Origin: Kitasatospora sp. MAP5-34
GTDB lineage: Bacteria > Actinomycetota > Actinomycetes > Streptomycetales > Streptomycetaceae
DNA: 64,000 nucleotides
Reading direction: 5' to 3'
Assembly (NCBI RefSeq): GCF_029894335.1
Contig: NZ_JARXZC010000010.1
Location: 1-64,000 of the forward strand
Part shown: one piece after another, positions 24,012-32,069 of the stretch
Layout: each line of letters begins with the position of its first letter
Numbering within the stretch: position 1 is the first letter of the stretch
The notes under the pieces: model-generated
What the model was told of the DNA's origin: nothing
Databases searched by the model: none
Seen by the model: the letters and a program-made list of their open reading frames with translations, nothing else
Program-made: the position numbers and the translations under genes

Positions 24012-27000
24012 ATGTATGCCCTGCACGCCCTCTGGCAAGCGGACGGCCGGCTGGCCCTGTGGGCCGAGGACGCGCAGGCGTTCGGCGCGCCGCGCGAACG
24101 CGCCGTCCGCGCCGCGCGGGAGGCCGGCCGCCCGGCGGCCGCCCATCCGTACGCCTGCCCGGCGGGCGTCGTCGCGCGGCTGCTGGCCGGGATCGGGCCC
24201 GGGCTCGGCTGGCTCGCCGAACAGGCCCCGGAGCGATGGACCACGCTGCTCCTCCCCAGCTTCGACAGCGCACCGACGCCCTCCCCGCAGCTGCCCGTCG
24301 GCGCGGTCAACCCAGGTGTGGGGCAGGCCCTTTGGCGGGTGCCCGTACTGCTCTTCGCGCCGGCAGAGGCGGCCCAACTGCTCGGCGAACTCTTCGACCC
24401 GCACTGGTCCGCCGCCGCAGTCGAACTCCCGGGCGGCAGCCCGGCCGAGATCGCGTACGGCGCCTCGCTGCGATGGCTCACCGCCGTCCACGACCTCGCC
24501 TGGCGACTGGTCGGACGGGGACGAGTCCTGCCCGCGCTGCGCGAGCAGGACGGCGAGCCGTACGCCCGCTGGCAACCCGCCCTGGACGGGCCCGCCCGCC
24601 GGGAGGCCGCCGCCCTCGTGGCCGGCTGCCCACCGGCCGCCCGCGCCGAGCACCGCCCCGGCTCGGAGGTCCGCACCGCCGCCGAGCTGGTCGCCGAACT
24701 GCTGGACGTACTCGTCGACCGCGAGACCCGCAGCGCCCTCGACGGCGAACCACCCGCACTCGCTGCCGTCACCCCCGCCGACACCTGGTACGCCGCACTC
24801 CTGGCCCCCGACGGCCACCTGCCGTCCCTACCGGCGCCGACCCTCGCCGAACTGCGGGAACAGCTCGCCGCCTGGTACGCGGGGGCAGCCGACCCCGACG
24901 GCCGACTCCGGCTCTGCTTCCGGCTCTCCGAACCGCTCGGCCCGGCCGACGACGACCCCGAGGGCACTCCCTCCGACGACGCCTGGCGGCTCGACTTCCT
25001 CATCCAGGCCGTCGATCAGCCCTCCCTCCTCCTCACCGCCGCAGACCTGTGGGACGGCGGACCAGCGCTCGCCGCGCTCAGCCGCAAAACCGAGGACCCG
25101 ATCGAGGTCTACCTGGGCGAGCTGACCCGTGCCGCGCTCCGCCGTCCCGAACTCGCACCGGCCCTCCGCAACTCCCGCCCCACCGGGCTGGACCTGGACC
25201 GCGCCGGAGCCTTCGCCTTCCTCCAACAGGCGGCCCCGGTACTCGCCGACGCGGGATTCGGCGTGCTGCTCCCCGCCTGGTGGCAGCGCCGTCCGCGCCT
25301 CGGCCTGCTGCTCAGTACCACCCGCCCCCCCGCACCCGGCTCGGTCGAGCGGTCGGCCCAGGTGGACCGGGACGCGATCGTCGCCTTCCGCTGGCAGGCC
25401 GCACTGGGCGATCTCACCCTCACCCAGCAGGAGTTGACCGATCTCGGGGCCGCCCAGCAGGGGCTGGTACGGCTGCGTGGCCGATGGGTCGAGGTGGACG
25501 CCGCGCAGATCTCGGCGGCACTCGCCTTCCTCCGCCGCCAGGGCACCGGGACCATGCCGACGGCGGACGTGCTGCGCCTCGCCCTCGCCCCGGACGCCAA
25601 GGTCGCCGGGCTGCCGGTGACGGGTGTCCGGGCGGCCGGTCCGCTCGGTGACCTGCTCGCGGGGCGGACCGCCGAACGGACCCCGCCGCCGGACCTGCCG
25701 CCCGGCTTCGGGAGCACTCTGCGCCCTTACCAGGAAAGGGGGTTGGCCTGGCTGCACGCCCTCACCCGGCTCGGCCTGGGCGCCGTGCTGGCCGATGACA
25801 TGGGCCTCGGCAAGACGGTCCAGACGCTCGCGCTGCTGGCCGCCGAGCACGCGGCTGAACACGCGGCTGAACACGCGGCTGAACACGCGGCCGAAGCCAC
25901 GGCCGAGCGCGCCGCCGAGCGCACTGCCGGCCAGGCCGGCGGCGCCGGCGGCGGTATCGGGCCGACGCTGCTGGTCTGCCCGATGTCGCTGGTCGGCAAC
26001 TGGCAGCGGGAGGCGGCGAAGTTCGCGCCGATGCTTCGCGTGCACGTCCACCACGGCGCGGACCGGCAGAGCATTCCGGACAGCGGTGTGGACCTGCTGA
26101 TCACGACCTACGGGCTGGTGCAGCGTGATGTCGCCGAGCTGCGGCGGATCCCCTGGCGGCGGATCGTCGCCGACGAGGCCCAGTTCATCAAGAACACCGC
26201 CACCGCCCAGTCCCGGGCGATCCGTTCGCTCCCTGCGGCCCACCGGCTGGCCCTCACCGGTACTCCGGTCGAGAACCGGCTCTCCGAGCTGCACGCGATC
26301 CTGGACTTCACCAACCCCGGGCTGTTCGGCACGGCGGAGTCGTTCAAGGAGCGCTACGCGATCCCGGTCGAGCAGAGCGGCAACCAGGCCGTCGCCGCAC
26401 AACTCCAGTGCCTCACCGGGCCGTTCGTCCTGCGCAGGCTGAAGACCGACCCGGCGATCGCCGCCGAGCTGCCCGCCAAGCAGGAGATCACGGTCTGGTG
26501 CAACCTCACCGCCGAGCAGGCCGGCCTCTACCAGGCGGTGGTGGCCGACCTGTTGCACCGCGTCCAGGGCATCCGTGGCGTCGAACGCAAGGGCACGGTG
26601 CTGGCCGCCATCGGCAAACTCAAACAGGCCTGCAACCATCCGGCCCAACTGCTCCACGACGGTTCCAAGTTGGCCGAGCGCTCGGGCAAGGTCGCCCGGC
26701 TGGAGGAGATCCTGGCAGAGGCGCTCGCGGAGGGGGACCGGACCCTGGTCTTCACCCAGTACGCGGAGTTCGGCAAGCTCCTCCAGCCGCATCTGGCCGA
26801 GCGGCTCGGTGAGGAGGTGCTCTACCTGCACGGGGGAGTGTCCAAGCGCCGCCGCGAGGAGCTGGTGGCCCGTTTCCAACGACCGGACGGCCCCCGGGTC
26901 TTCCTGCTCTCGCTCAAGGCGGGCGGCACCGGGCTCAACCTCACGGCCGCCAACCAGGTGATCCACCTAGACCGTTGGTGGAATCCGGCGGTCGAGGACC

Positions 27001-27278
27001 AGGCCACCGACCGGGCCTTCCGGATCGGCCAGCGCCGGGACGTCCAGGTACGGCGGTTCGTCTGCGTCGGCACCGTAGAGGAGCGGATCGCGGAGCTGAT
27101 CGAGTCCAAGCGGGCCCTCGCGCAGGCCGTCGTCGGAGCGGGCGAGCAGTGGCTCACCGAACTCTCCACCGAGGGCCTGCGCGAACTGGTGGCACTCTCC
27201 GCCGACGCGGTCGGCGAGGAGCAGAGCCAGGGCCCTTACTCGCACCCGTACCTGGACGAAGGGGCACTCGATGACTGA
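24012..27278 (+). CDS. SNF2-family DEAD/DEAH helicase (Swi2/Snf2-like ATPase)
   Basis: 1088 residues from the ATG at 24012 (GAGAGGC upstream). Residues 1 to about 560 form the bacterial SNF2-associated region. Helicase motifs follow in order: motif I DDMGLGKTVQTL (near 597), motif II DEAQ, motif III ALTGTPVENRLSELHA, then motifs V and VI in the second lobe (SLKAGGTGLNLTAANQVIHLDRWWNPA; QATDRAFRIGQ). It translocates on double-stranded DNA using ATP; its biological role in bacteria is probably in DNA repair. Between motif I and Ia a 12-bp tandem repeat encodes an AEHA repeat. The stop overlaps the next small gene by 8 bases. Confidence 0.93.
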   Translation: MYALHALWQADGRLALWAEDAQAFGAPRERAVRAAREAGRPAAAHPYACPAGVVARLLAGIGPGLGWLAEQAPERWTTLLLPSFDSAPTPSPQLPVGAVNPGVGQALWRVPVLLFAPAEAAQLLGELFDPHWSAAAVELPGGSPAEIAYGASLRWLTAVHDLAWRLVGRGRVLPALREQDGEPYARWQPALDGPARREAAALVAGCPPAARAEHRPGSEVRTAAELVAELLDVLVDRETRSALDGEPPALAAVTPADTWYAALLAPDGHLPSLPAPTLAELREQLAAWYAGAADPDGRLRLCFRLSEPLGPADDDPEGTPSDDAWRLDFLIQAVDQPSLLLTAADLWDGGPALAALSRKTEDPIEVYLGELTRAALRRPELAPALRNSRPTGLDLDRAGAFAFLQQAAPVLADAGFGVLLPAWWQRRPRLGLLLSTTRPPAPGSVERSAQVDRDAIVAFRWQAALGDLTLTQQELTDLGAAQQGLVRLRGRWVEVDAAQISAALAFLRRQGTGTMPTADVLRLALAPDAKVAGLPVTGVRAAGPLGDLLAGRTAERTPPPDLPPGFGSTLRPYQERGLAWLHALTRLGLGAVLADDMGLGKTVQTLALLAAEHAAEHAAEHAAEHAAEATAERAAERTAGQAGGAGGGIGPTLLVCPMSLVGNWQREAAKFAPMLRVHVHHGADRQSIPDSGVDLLITTYGLVQRDVAELRRIPWRRIVADEAQFIKNTATAQSRAIRSLPAAHRLALTGTPVENRLSELHAILDFTNPGLFGTAESFKERYAIPVEQSGNQAVAAQLQCLTGPFVLRRLKTDPAIAAELPAKQEITVWCNLTAEQAGLYQAVVADLLHRVQGIRGVERKGTVLAAIGKLKQACNHPAQLLHDGSKLAERSGKVARLEEILAEALAEGDRTLVFTQYAEFGKLLQPHLAERLGEEVLYLHGGVSKRRREELVARFQRPDGPRVFLLSLKAGGTGLNLTAANQVIHLDRWWNPAVEDQATDRAFRIGQRRDVQVRRFVCVGTVEERIAELIESKRALAQAVVGAGEQWLTELSTEGLRELVALSADAVGEEQSQGPYSHPYLDEGALDD
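25845..25892 (+). repeat. Four 12-bp tandem repeats inside the SNF2 gene
   Basis: Units of GA(G/A)CACGCGGC(T/C) at 25845, 25857, 25869 and 25881 encode AEHA repeats in a loop after the Walker A motif. In-frame, so likely slippage-prone length variation without loss of the protein. Confidence 0.9.
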
Positions 27279-27546
27279 CCACGCGCCGACCGACCGGTTC
27301 GACCGGTTCGACCGGTCCGACCGGTCCAGGCCCGACGATGCGCTGCCGTCCGGCCGCTTGAATGCCTTCTGGGACGGTGATTTCACACTCGGCCCCGCTT
27401 CGAACGGCCCTGCTTCGGACAGTCCCGCGCCCGGCGGCTCGGCGATCGCCAGCCTCGGCGGCTCGGGGATCAGGGTCGGCGGGCGCGACCTCGCCACGTT
27501 GCTCGCACCCGTCTACCGGAGGCTGACCGGCGAGCCCACCGACTGA
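27271..27546 (+). CDS. Small protein coupled to the SNF2 gene, possible SWIM-protein remnant
   Basis: 91 residues, starting 8 bases inside the SNF2 stop region (translational coupling). It opens with Asp/Arg/Phe repeats (TDRFDRFDRSDRS) and contains AFWDGDFTLG and GIRVGGRDLATLLAPVYRRLTGEP. In related actinomycetes a SWIM zinc-finger protein often follows this SNF2 gene, and the end of this small protein resembles, from memory, the C-terminal end of such proteins. It may therefore be a shortened relative that has lost the zinc finger. There is no Cys or His pair, so it should not bind zinc. Confidence 0.55.
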   Translation: MTDHAPTDRFDRFDRSDRSRPDDALPSGRLNAFWDGDFTLGPASNGPASDSPAPGGSAIASLGGSGIRVGGRDLATLLAPVYRRLTGEPTD

Positions 27547-27613
27547 CGTGAACGGGAATGGCCATCCGCCGTGTTTCAGTCGCACATGCCGTGGCCTGCC
27601 GGTGCTAGCTGGA

Positions 27614-27631
27614 TGCTTGCATTTGCAAGCA
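27614..27631. promoter_or_regulatory. Perfect palindromic operator upstream of the XRE gene
   Basis: TGCTTGCA-TT-TGCAAGCA, an 18-base perfect inverted repeat, ends 20 bases before the ATG of the XRE regulator. The position suits autorepression. Confidence 0.7.
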
Positions 27632-27651
27632 CGTCGATGCAGACTGTCGGC

Positions 27652-28098
27652 ATGGCCTCACTGAACGTCGGCTCGCTCGGCGAGTACATCCGGGATCAGC
27701 GGCGGAATGCGCAGTTCTCGCTGCGGCAACTCGCGGAGGCCGCAGGTGTGTCCAATCCGTACCTGAGCCAGATCGAGCGTGGGCTGCGCAAGCCGAGTGC
27801 GGAGATCCTGCAGCAGATCGCGAAGGCGCTGCGGATCTCGGCGGAGACGCTGTACATCCAGGCCGGGATTCTTGAGGAACGGCGCGGGGAGGGGCTCGAA
27901 CTGCGGGCTGCGATCCTGGCTGACCCGCTGATCAACGAGCAGCAGAAGCAGGCCCTGCTCGCGGTCTACGACGCCTTCCTCAAAGAGAACTTCAGGGAGC
28001 ACGCCTCGGAGCACGCCTCGGAGCGGGCCACCGAGAAGGCCACCGGAGAGGCCACCGAGAACCTCAGGGACGCCGGCGCCGCCGCCGACGTCGACTGA
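27652..28098 (+). CDS. XRE-family HTH regulator (Rv0474-like)
   Basis: 148 residues. The HTH lies at about 12-65: IRDQRRNAQFSLRQLAEAAGVSNPYLSQIERGLRKPSAEILQQIAKAL cut into the usual helices. A helical middle section follows, then a Glu/His/Ala-rich tail with imperfect repeats (EHASEHASERATEKATGEATE). Order and sequence match the mycobacterial Rv0474-hbhA-Rv0476 neighbourhood, so this is probably the conserved repressor of that locus. It has a perfect palindrome just upstream. Confidence 0.88.
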   Translation: MASLNVGSLGEYIRDQRRNAQFSLRQLAEAAGVSNPYLSQIERGLRKPSAEILQQIAKALRISAETLYIQAGILEERRGEGLELRAAILADPLINEQQKQALLAVYDAFLKENFREHASEHASERATEKATGEATENLRDAGAAADVD

Positions 28099-28187
28099 AC
28101 ACCTGGCCGCCGCCTGTCCGGCGCGCGGCCGACGAGACTTTCGGCCGGCCCCTCGCGGGGGCTGCCGACGCAAAGGGAGGACCGGTC

Positions 28188-28775
28188 ATGCCGATCACCG
28201 ACGAGATCAAGAAGACCCTCAGCGACCCGACCCCGCTGTACGCCCTCGCAGGTGCCGGCGACCTCGCGTTCGAGAAGCTGCGCGAGGTCCCGGGCAAGGT
28301 CGAGGCGCTCGCCGTCGACCGCAAGGGGACCCAGGAGAAGGCCACGGCCGGCCTGCAGCAGGCACAGGCCCGCCTGGTCGAGGCGCAGGCGAAGGTGACG
28401 GAGACCGTCACCACGCTGCCGACCGACTTCAAGGCGCTGCAGGAGAAGGCGCAGGGCTTCGCGCTCCAGCAGGTGGGCCGGGCCGCAGAGTTCGCGGTCA
28501 AGGCGAAGGAGGTCTACGACGAGCTGGCCGTGCGCGGCAAGGCCGTCGTGGACAAGGGTCAGCAGGCCGGCGAGGTGTCTGGGCAGGAGCCGGTACCGGT
28601 GACCGAGGTCGTCGAGGTGGCGGAGATCGTTGATGTTCCGGAGGCCCCGGAGGTCACTGCGGTCGTCGTCGATGCCGAGGAGGTGACCGAGGAGTCCGGC
28701 GAGGCGGACGCCGACACCCGGTCGGCGCAGCCGAAGCGGACCCCTCGGGCCCGGAGGGCAAGCAGCGAGAAGTGA
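28188..28775 (+). CDS. HbhA-like heparin-binding haemagglutinin homologue
   Basis: 195 residues. It is mainly a long amphipathic helix (residues about 15-125; Lys/Glu/Ala/Gln-rich, EKATAGLQQAQARLVEAQAKVTETV broken here), then an acidic stretch (VTEVVEVAEIVDVPEAPEV) and a basic Lys/Arg/Pro/Ala tail (PKRTPRARRASSEK). This resembles mycobacterial HBHA, whose Lys-rich tail binds heparan sulfate and which also associates with membranes and lipid inclusions. In a saprophyte the role is likely in cell surface or lipid-body structure, not adhesion. Start ATG preceded by AGGGAGG. Confidence 0.82.
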   Translation: MPITDEIKKTLSDPTPLYALAGAGDLAFEKLREVPGKVEALAVDRKGTQEKATAGLQQAQARLVEAQAKVTETVTTLPTDFKALQEKAQGFALQQVGRAAEFAVKAKEVYDELAVRGKAVVDKGQQAGEVSGQEPVPVTEVVEVAEIVDVPEAPEVTAVVVDAEEVTEESGEADADTRSAQPKRTPRARRASSEK

Positions 28776-28876
28776 CCCGGGCACGTCCCGACCGGCCGGT
28801 GCGTTGTCCAGTTCGGTGACGGTCGGCCGTGCCACGATGGCCGCGGTGTTGCCGAGGTCACAGTAAGGAGAACGCA

Positions 28877-29218
28877 GTGGTGCAGATCCTGCTCTTCGAT
28901 GTCGTGAGCCCGCTCTGGTGGTTGGCCATGGCGATGGTGGGGTTCAAGCTGGTCGCCTTCGGGGACGCACTGACGCGCCGGGAGGATGCCTACCGGGCGG
29001 CGGACAAGAAGACCAAGCCGTTCTGGTTGATCATCCTGGGTCTTGCGCTGGGGATCGACCTTCTCCTCGGGCCGAGCGTCTTCGGGCCACTCGCCCTGGT
29101 CGGCCTGGTGGCCGCGATCGTCTACATGGTCGATGTCCGGCCCGCTCTCAAGCAGGTGACCGGCGGCCGTAAGGGCGGCGACAGCAAGCGGAACATGGGC
29201 CCGTACGGCCCGTGGTGA
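28877..29218 (+). CDS. DUF2516 small membrane protein (Rv0476-like)
   Basis: 113 residues from the GTG at 28877, with AAGGAG six bases upstream. Two or three membrane helices: residues about 10-28 (PLWWLAMAMVGFKLVAFG), 48-65 and 66-86. Ends in a basic, Gly-rich tail. Position directly after the HbhA-like gene mirrors the mycobacterial order, supporting DUF2516. Function unknown. Confidence 0.85.
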   Translation: MVQILLFDVVSPLWWLAMAMVGFKLVAFGDALTRREDAYRAADKKTKPFWLIILGLALGIDLLLGPSVFGPLALVGLVAAIVYMVDVRPALKQVTGGRKGGDSKRNMGPYGPW

Positions 29219-29267
29219 CGACCGCGTGGTGACAGGCGTGTAGTGACGACCACGGCGAACGACGGTG

Positions 29268-29316
29268 GATCCGGCCGGAGCGGCACCCCTGGCGGGGGAG
29301 CCGCTCCGGCCGGATC
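29268..29316. terminator. Bidirectional hairpin terminator
   Basis: Perfect 17-bp stem (29268-29284 with 29300-29316; 15-base loop) between the convergent DUF2516 and phosphatase genes. Confidence 0.85.
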
Positions 29317-29376
29317 GGTGTCTTCCCAGCGCTTCGTCCCGACCTGGGGCGGACGCCCAGGTCGTGGCCCGGAGCG

Positions 29377-31122
29377 TCACCCCATGATGAGCGGAGCGGG
29401 GTTGCGCTCCAGCAGCAGCACGGCGACGTCGTCCGTCAGCGCACCGCCGTTCAGCTCCTCCACCTCGGCGATGGCGCTGTCCACCAGCCGGCCCCTGGTC
29501 AGGCCGGCCGCCTGATGGTCGCCGATCAGTTCGACCAGCCCGTCCTGCCCGAGGCGGCGGGATCCGGCTCCGACTCGGCCCTCGACCAGGCCGTCCGTGT
29601 AGAGCAGCAGGCTCCAACCCGGTTGGAGCTCCAACTGTTGCGCGGGCCAGATCGCCTGTCCGTCGTCGCACGGCAGCAGGCCCAGTGCCGGGCCCGCCTG
29701 CTCGAACGGGAGCAGCGCCGGCCTGCCGTCCGCCCGGAGCAGCAGGGGAGCGGGATGCCCCGCCAGATAGAGCTGGGCGTGCTCCACCGGACGGCCGTCG
29801 ACGACGGCGGTGACCCCCCTTCGCCCCGAAGCCAGGCCTTTGGCCACCGGCGGCTCGGCTTCGGCGCCCGGGGAGAGCACCAGCATGCAGAGAGTCGCGA
29901 AGATCTCGTCGCTGCGCCGCTCGTGCTCCAGGACATGCTGCAGTGTGGTGAGCAGCGCCTCGCCTGTGAGCCCGGCGAAGACCAGTGTCCGCCACGCTAT
30001 CCGCAGCGCGACCCCGAGCGCGGCCTCGTCCGGCCCGTGCCCGCAGACGTCCCCGATGACCACGTGGACGGCACCGTCGTCCGTCCGTACCGCGTCGTAG
30101 AAGTCGCCGCCCAGCAGGGCTCGCCGACGCCCGGGGCGGTAGCGGCGGGTGAACGCGAGCCCGGCGCCGTCGAGCAGGGGAGTGGGGAGCAGATGGCGCT
30201 GGAGCCGCGCGTTCTCCTGGCCGCGCAGCTCCGCCTCGACCAGGCGCCGCTGTGATTCGTCGGCCCGCTTCCGCTCGATCGCGTACCTGAGGGCGCGGGC
30301 CAGCAGGGGGCCGTCCGTCTCGTGCTTGACCAGGAAGTCCTGGGCGCCCGCGCCGACAGCAGCAGCCCCGAGTTCGGCGCCGGAGGCGTCCGTGAGCACC
30401 ACGACCGCAGTGTGCGGGGCACGGCGGAGCAGTTCCCGGAGCCCCTCCAGCCCGTCGGAGTCGTCGGACGGGTGCGGCAGATCCGCCGGTGCCGCGAGGT
30501 CGAGAAGCACGCAGCTGAAGTCGGTGCCGCGCGGTCGGCCGCGCCGGGCTGCGGACGGTGTGGGGGAGAGCCTGGACGTGGCCTGCTCGATGCCCTGCGC
30601 CCAGTGCAGCTCGATCGGAGCCCCGCTGTCGGTGACCAGCCGCTCGATCAGGGCGGCGTCCGAGGCGTCGTCCTCGATGACCAGGAGCCGGAACGGAGCC
30701 TCGGGGGTGGGGGTGGAGCGGGCGGAGGCTGTCGTCCGGGGGCGCGGTATGGGGCGTGACTCGCCGTCGGTGGCGTGGGCCGTCCGGTTGCGCCCGTCGG
30801 CCCGGCGCGTCGTACGCCCGCCGGAGGAGCCGGAGGGCAGCGTGGGCTGGCCGGGGACACCGGTGAGGCCGGGGAGGCGCTCGACCGGGCGGTCCGCGGG
30901 GTGGCCGTTGACGTGCGCGGTGACATGTGCGGTGACGTGGTCGGTCGCGTACTCGGCGAGGTGGCCGGCACGCTGGTCCGTGGCGCGTCTGGCAGGGTAC
31001 TCGGCGGGGCCGGCGGTGTGTCCGGCCGGCCTTGCGGCCACGGAGCCCTCCCCCAGCCTCCGGCCGGGGGGACCCCCGTGGGACACGGCACCTGGTGCCC
31101 GCCCGTCTCCCGTTGCGGGCAT
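29377..31122 (-). CDS. Response-regulator-linked PP2C (SpoIIE/RsbU-type) phosphatase
   Basis: 581 residues from the ATG at 31122, preceded by GGGAGG. Residues 1 to about 165 are a low-complexity Pro/Arg/Thr/His region including HVTAHVTAHVNGH. A receiver-like domain follows (FRLLVIEDDASDAALIERL; phospho-acceptor region VLLDLAAP; VVVLTDAS; FLVKHE). Then a helical linker (ALRYAIERKRADESQRRL) leads to the PP2C-like catalytic domain with GGDFYDA and GDVCGHGPDEA, whose Asp residues bind Mn/Mg. Such proteins dephosphorylate anti-anti-sigma factors to switch on alternative sigma factors. The conserved repeat hairpin (31048-31070) lies in its low-complexity N-terminal coding region. Confidence 0.88.
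   Translation of the reverse strand: MPATGDGRAPGAVSHGGPPGRRLGEGSVAARPAGHTAGPAEYPARRATDQRAGHLAEYATDHVTAHVTAHVNGHPADRPVERLPGLTGVPGQPTLPSGSSGGRTTRRADGRNRTAHATDGESRPIPRPRTTASARSTPTPEAPFRLLVIEDDASDAALIERLVTDSGAPIELHWAQGIEQATSRLSPTPSAARRGRPRGTDFSCVLLDLAAPADLPHPSDDSDGLEGLRELLRRAPHTAVVVLTDASGAELGAAAVGAGAQDFLVKHETDGPLLARALRYAIERKRADESQRRLVEAELRGQENARLQRHLLPTPLLDGAGLAFTRRYRPGRRRALLGGDFYDAVRTDDGAVHVVIGDVCGHGPDEAALGVALRIAWRTLVFAGLTGEALLTTLQHVLEHERRSDEIFATLCMLVLSPGAEAEPPVAKGLASGRRGVTAVVDGRPVEHAQLYLAGHPAPLLLRADGRPALLPFEQAGPALGLLPCDDGQAIWPAQQLELQPGWSLLLYTDGLVEGRVGAGSRRLGQDGLVELIGDHQAAGLTRGRLVDSAIAEVEELNGGALTDDVAVLLLERNPAPLIMG
31048..31070 (-). repeat. Interspersed 23-bp hairpin repeat, copy 1
   Basis: On the minus strand the 23 bases CCCCCGGCCGGAGGCTGGGGGAG (given here as its two halves CCCCCGGCCGG and AGGCTGGGGGAG) are identical to 52671-52693 on the plus strand. 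The sequence folds back on itself (CCCCCGGCC with GGCTGGGGG). This word is a familiar dispersed repeat of Streptomyces-like genomes. Here it lies within coding sequence of the phosphatase N-terminal region. Confidence 0.75.
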
Positions 31123-31336
31123 TGGTCGTTCCTCCCTTTCCCCGACTGGGCAACGGTTGGGGTCCGCCCGTGGTGCCCGCCTGGCACCGTGTGTCGGGGA
31201 TCTTCTCGCGACCATAACGTTATCTCCGGGGAATCCTCAGACTGACCGCCGGTGATGTGGCTATTGCCACGCTGTCGGCGGGTCGGTGGACATGATGGGC
31301 GCCCTTCAGGCCCCTGACGACAAGAGGGTTGGTGCG

Positions 31337-31939
31337 GTGACACAGATCACGGTGGTCGAGGGTGACATCACGGAACAGCAGGTGGACGTGGTGGTGAACG
31401 CAGCCAACTCCTCTCTGCTGGGCGGTGGTGGAGTTGACGGTGCCATCCACCGGAAGGGCGGCCCCGAGATCCTGGCGGAGTGCCGGCAGCTGCGCGCCTC
31501 GCACTACGGCAAGGGCCTGCAGACCGGCCGGGCTGTCGCGACCACGGCCGGGCGCCTCCCGGCCCGATGGGTGGTGCACACGGTGGGGCCGGTCCACCTG
31601 ACGGAGGAGTACGAGCAGCGGGCCGAGCTGCTGGCCTCCTGTTATCGCGAATCGCTGCGGGTGGCGGTGGAGTTGGGGGCACGGACGGTGGCCTTCCCGG
31701 CGATCTCGACCGGGGTGTACGGCTGGCCGTCGGAGGACGCGGCGCGGATCGCCCTCACAGCCGTGGCCGAGGCAGTGGCTGGTGCGGAACCTGCTACGGA
31801 GACAGTTGCAGGGAGAGGAGCGGAGACAACAGGCGGAGCGGGGGCGGCAGGGCTGGAAGAGATCCGGTTCGTGCTGTTCGGTACAGCTGCGTACGAGACG
31901 TTCGAGCGGGTGCGGCGCGCGTTGGAGCAGCGGAGCTGA
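31337..31939 (+). CDS. Macrodomain protein (O-acetyl-ADP-ribose deacetylase type)
   Basis: 200 residues from the GTG at 31337 (GAGGG upstream); in-frame ATGs at 31286 and 31295 are less well placed. Macrodomain marks: ITVVEGDITEQQVDVVVNAAN, then SSLLGGGGVDGAIHRKGGP, and FPAISTGVYGWP. This is the MacroD/YmdB subgroup that removes acetyl from O-acetyl-ADP-ribose or reverses mono-ADP-ribosylation. An inserted Ala/Gly/Thr-rich loop near 158-175 separates the last beta strand (IRFVLFG). A hairpin follows the gene. Confidence 0.92.
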   Translation: MTQITVVEGDITEQQVDVVVNAANSSLLGGGGVDGAIHRKGGPEILAECRQLRASHYGKGLQTGRAVATTAGRLPARWVVHTVGPVHLTEEYEQRAELLASCYRESLRVAVELGARTVAFPAISTGVYGWPSEDAARIALTAVAEAVAGAEPATETVAGRGAETTGGAGAAGLEEIRFVLFGTAAYETFERVRRALEQRS

Positions 31940-31958
31940 CGGTGACTCAGGAGGCGTC

Positions 31959-32003
31959 TGACGGCTCGTGCGACCGCCTCCATGGTGGCGTGACGAGCCG
32001 TCA
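31959..32003. terminator. Hairpin between convergent macrodomain and methyltransferase genes
   Basis: TGACGGCTCGT (31959-31969) pairs perfectly with ACGAGCCGTCA (31993-32003); the inner bases can form a second CGCC/GGCG stem. Starts 20 bases after the macrodomain stop. Confidence 0.7.
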
Positions 32004-32069
32004 ACGCGCCAGTCCTATTCGATAGCTCGTTCGAGTGAATCTCCCCTTGGCCCCGCCCCGCTCTCCCGC

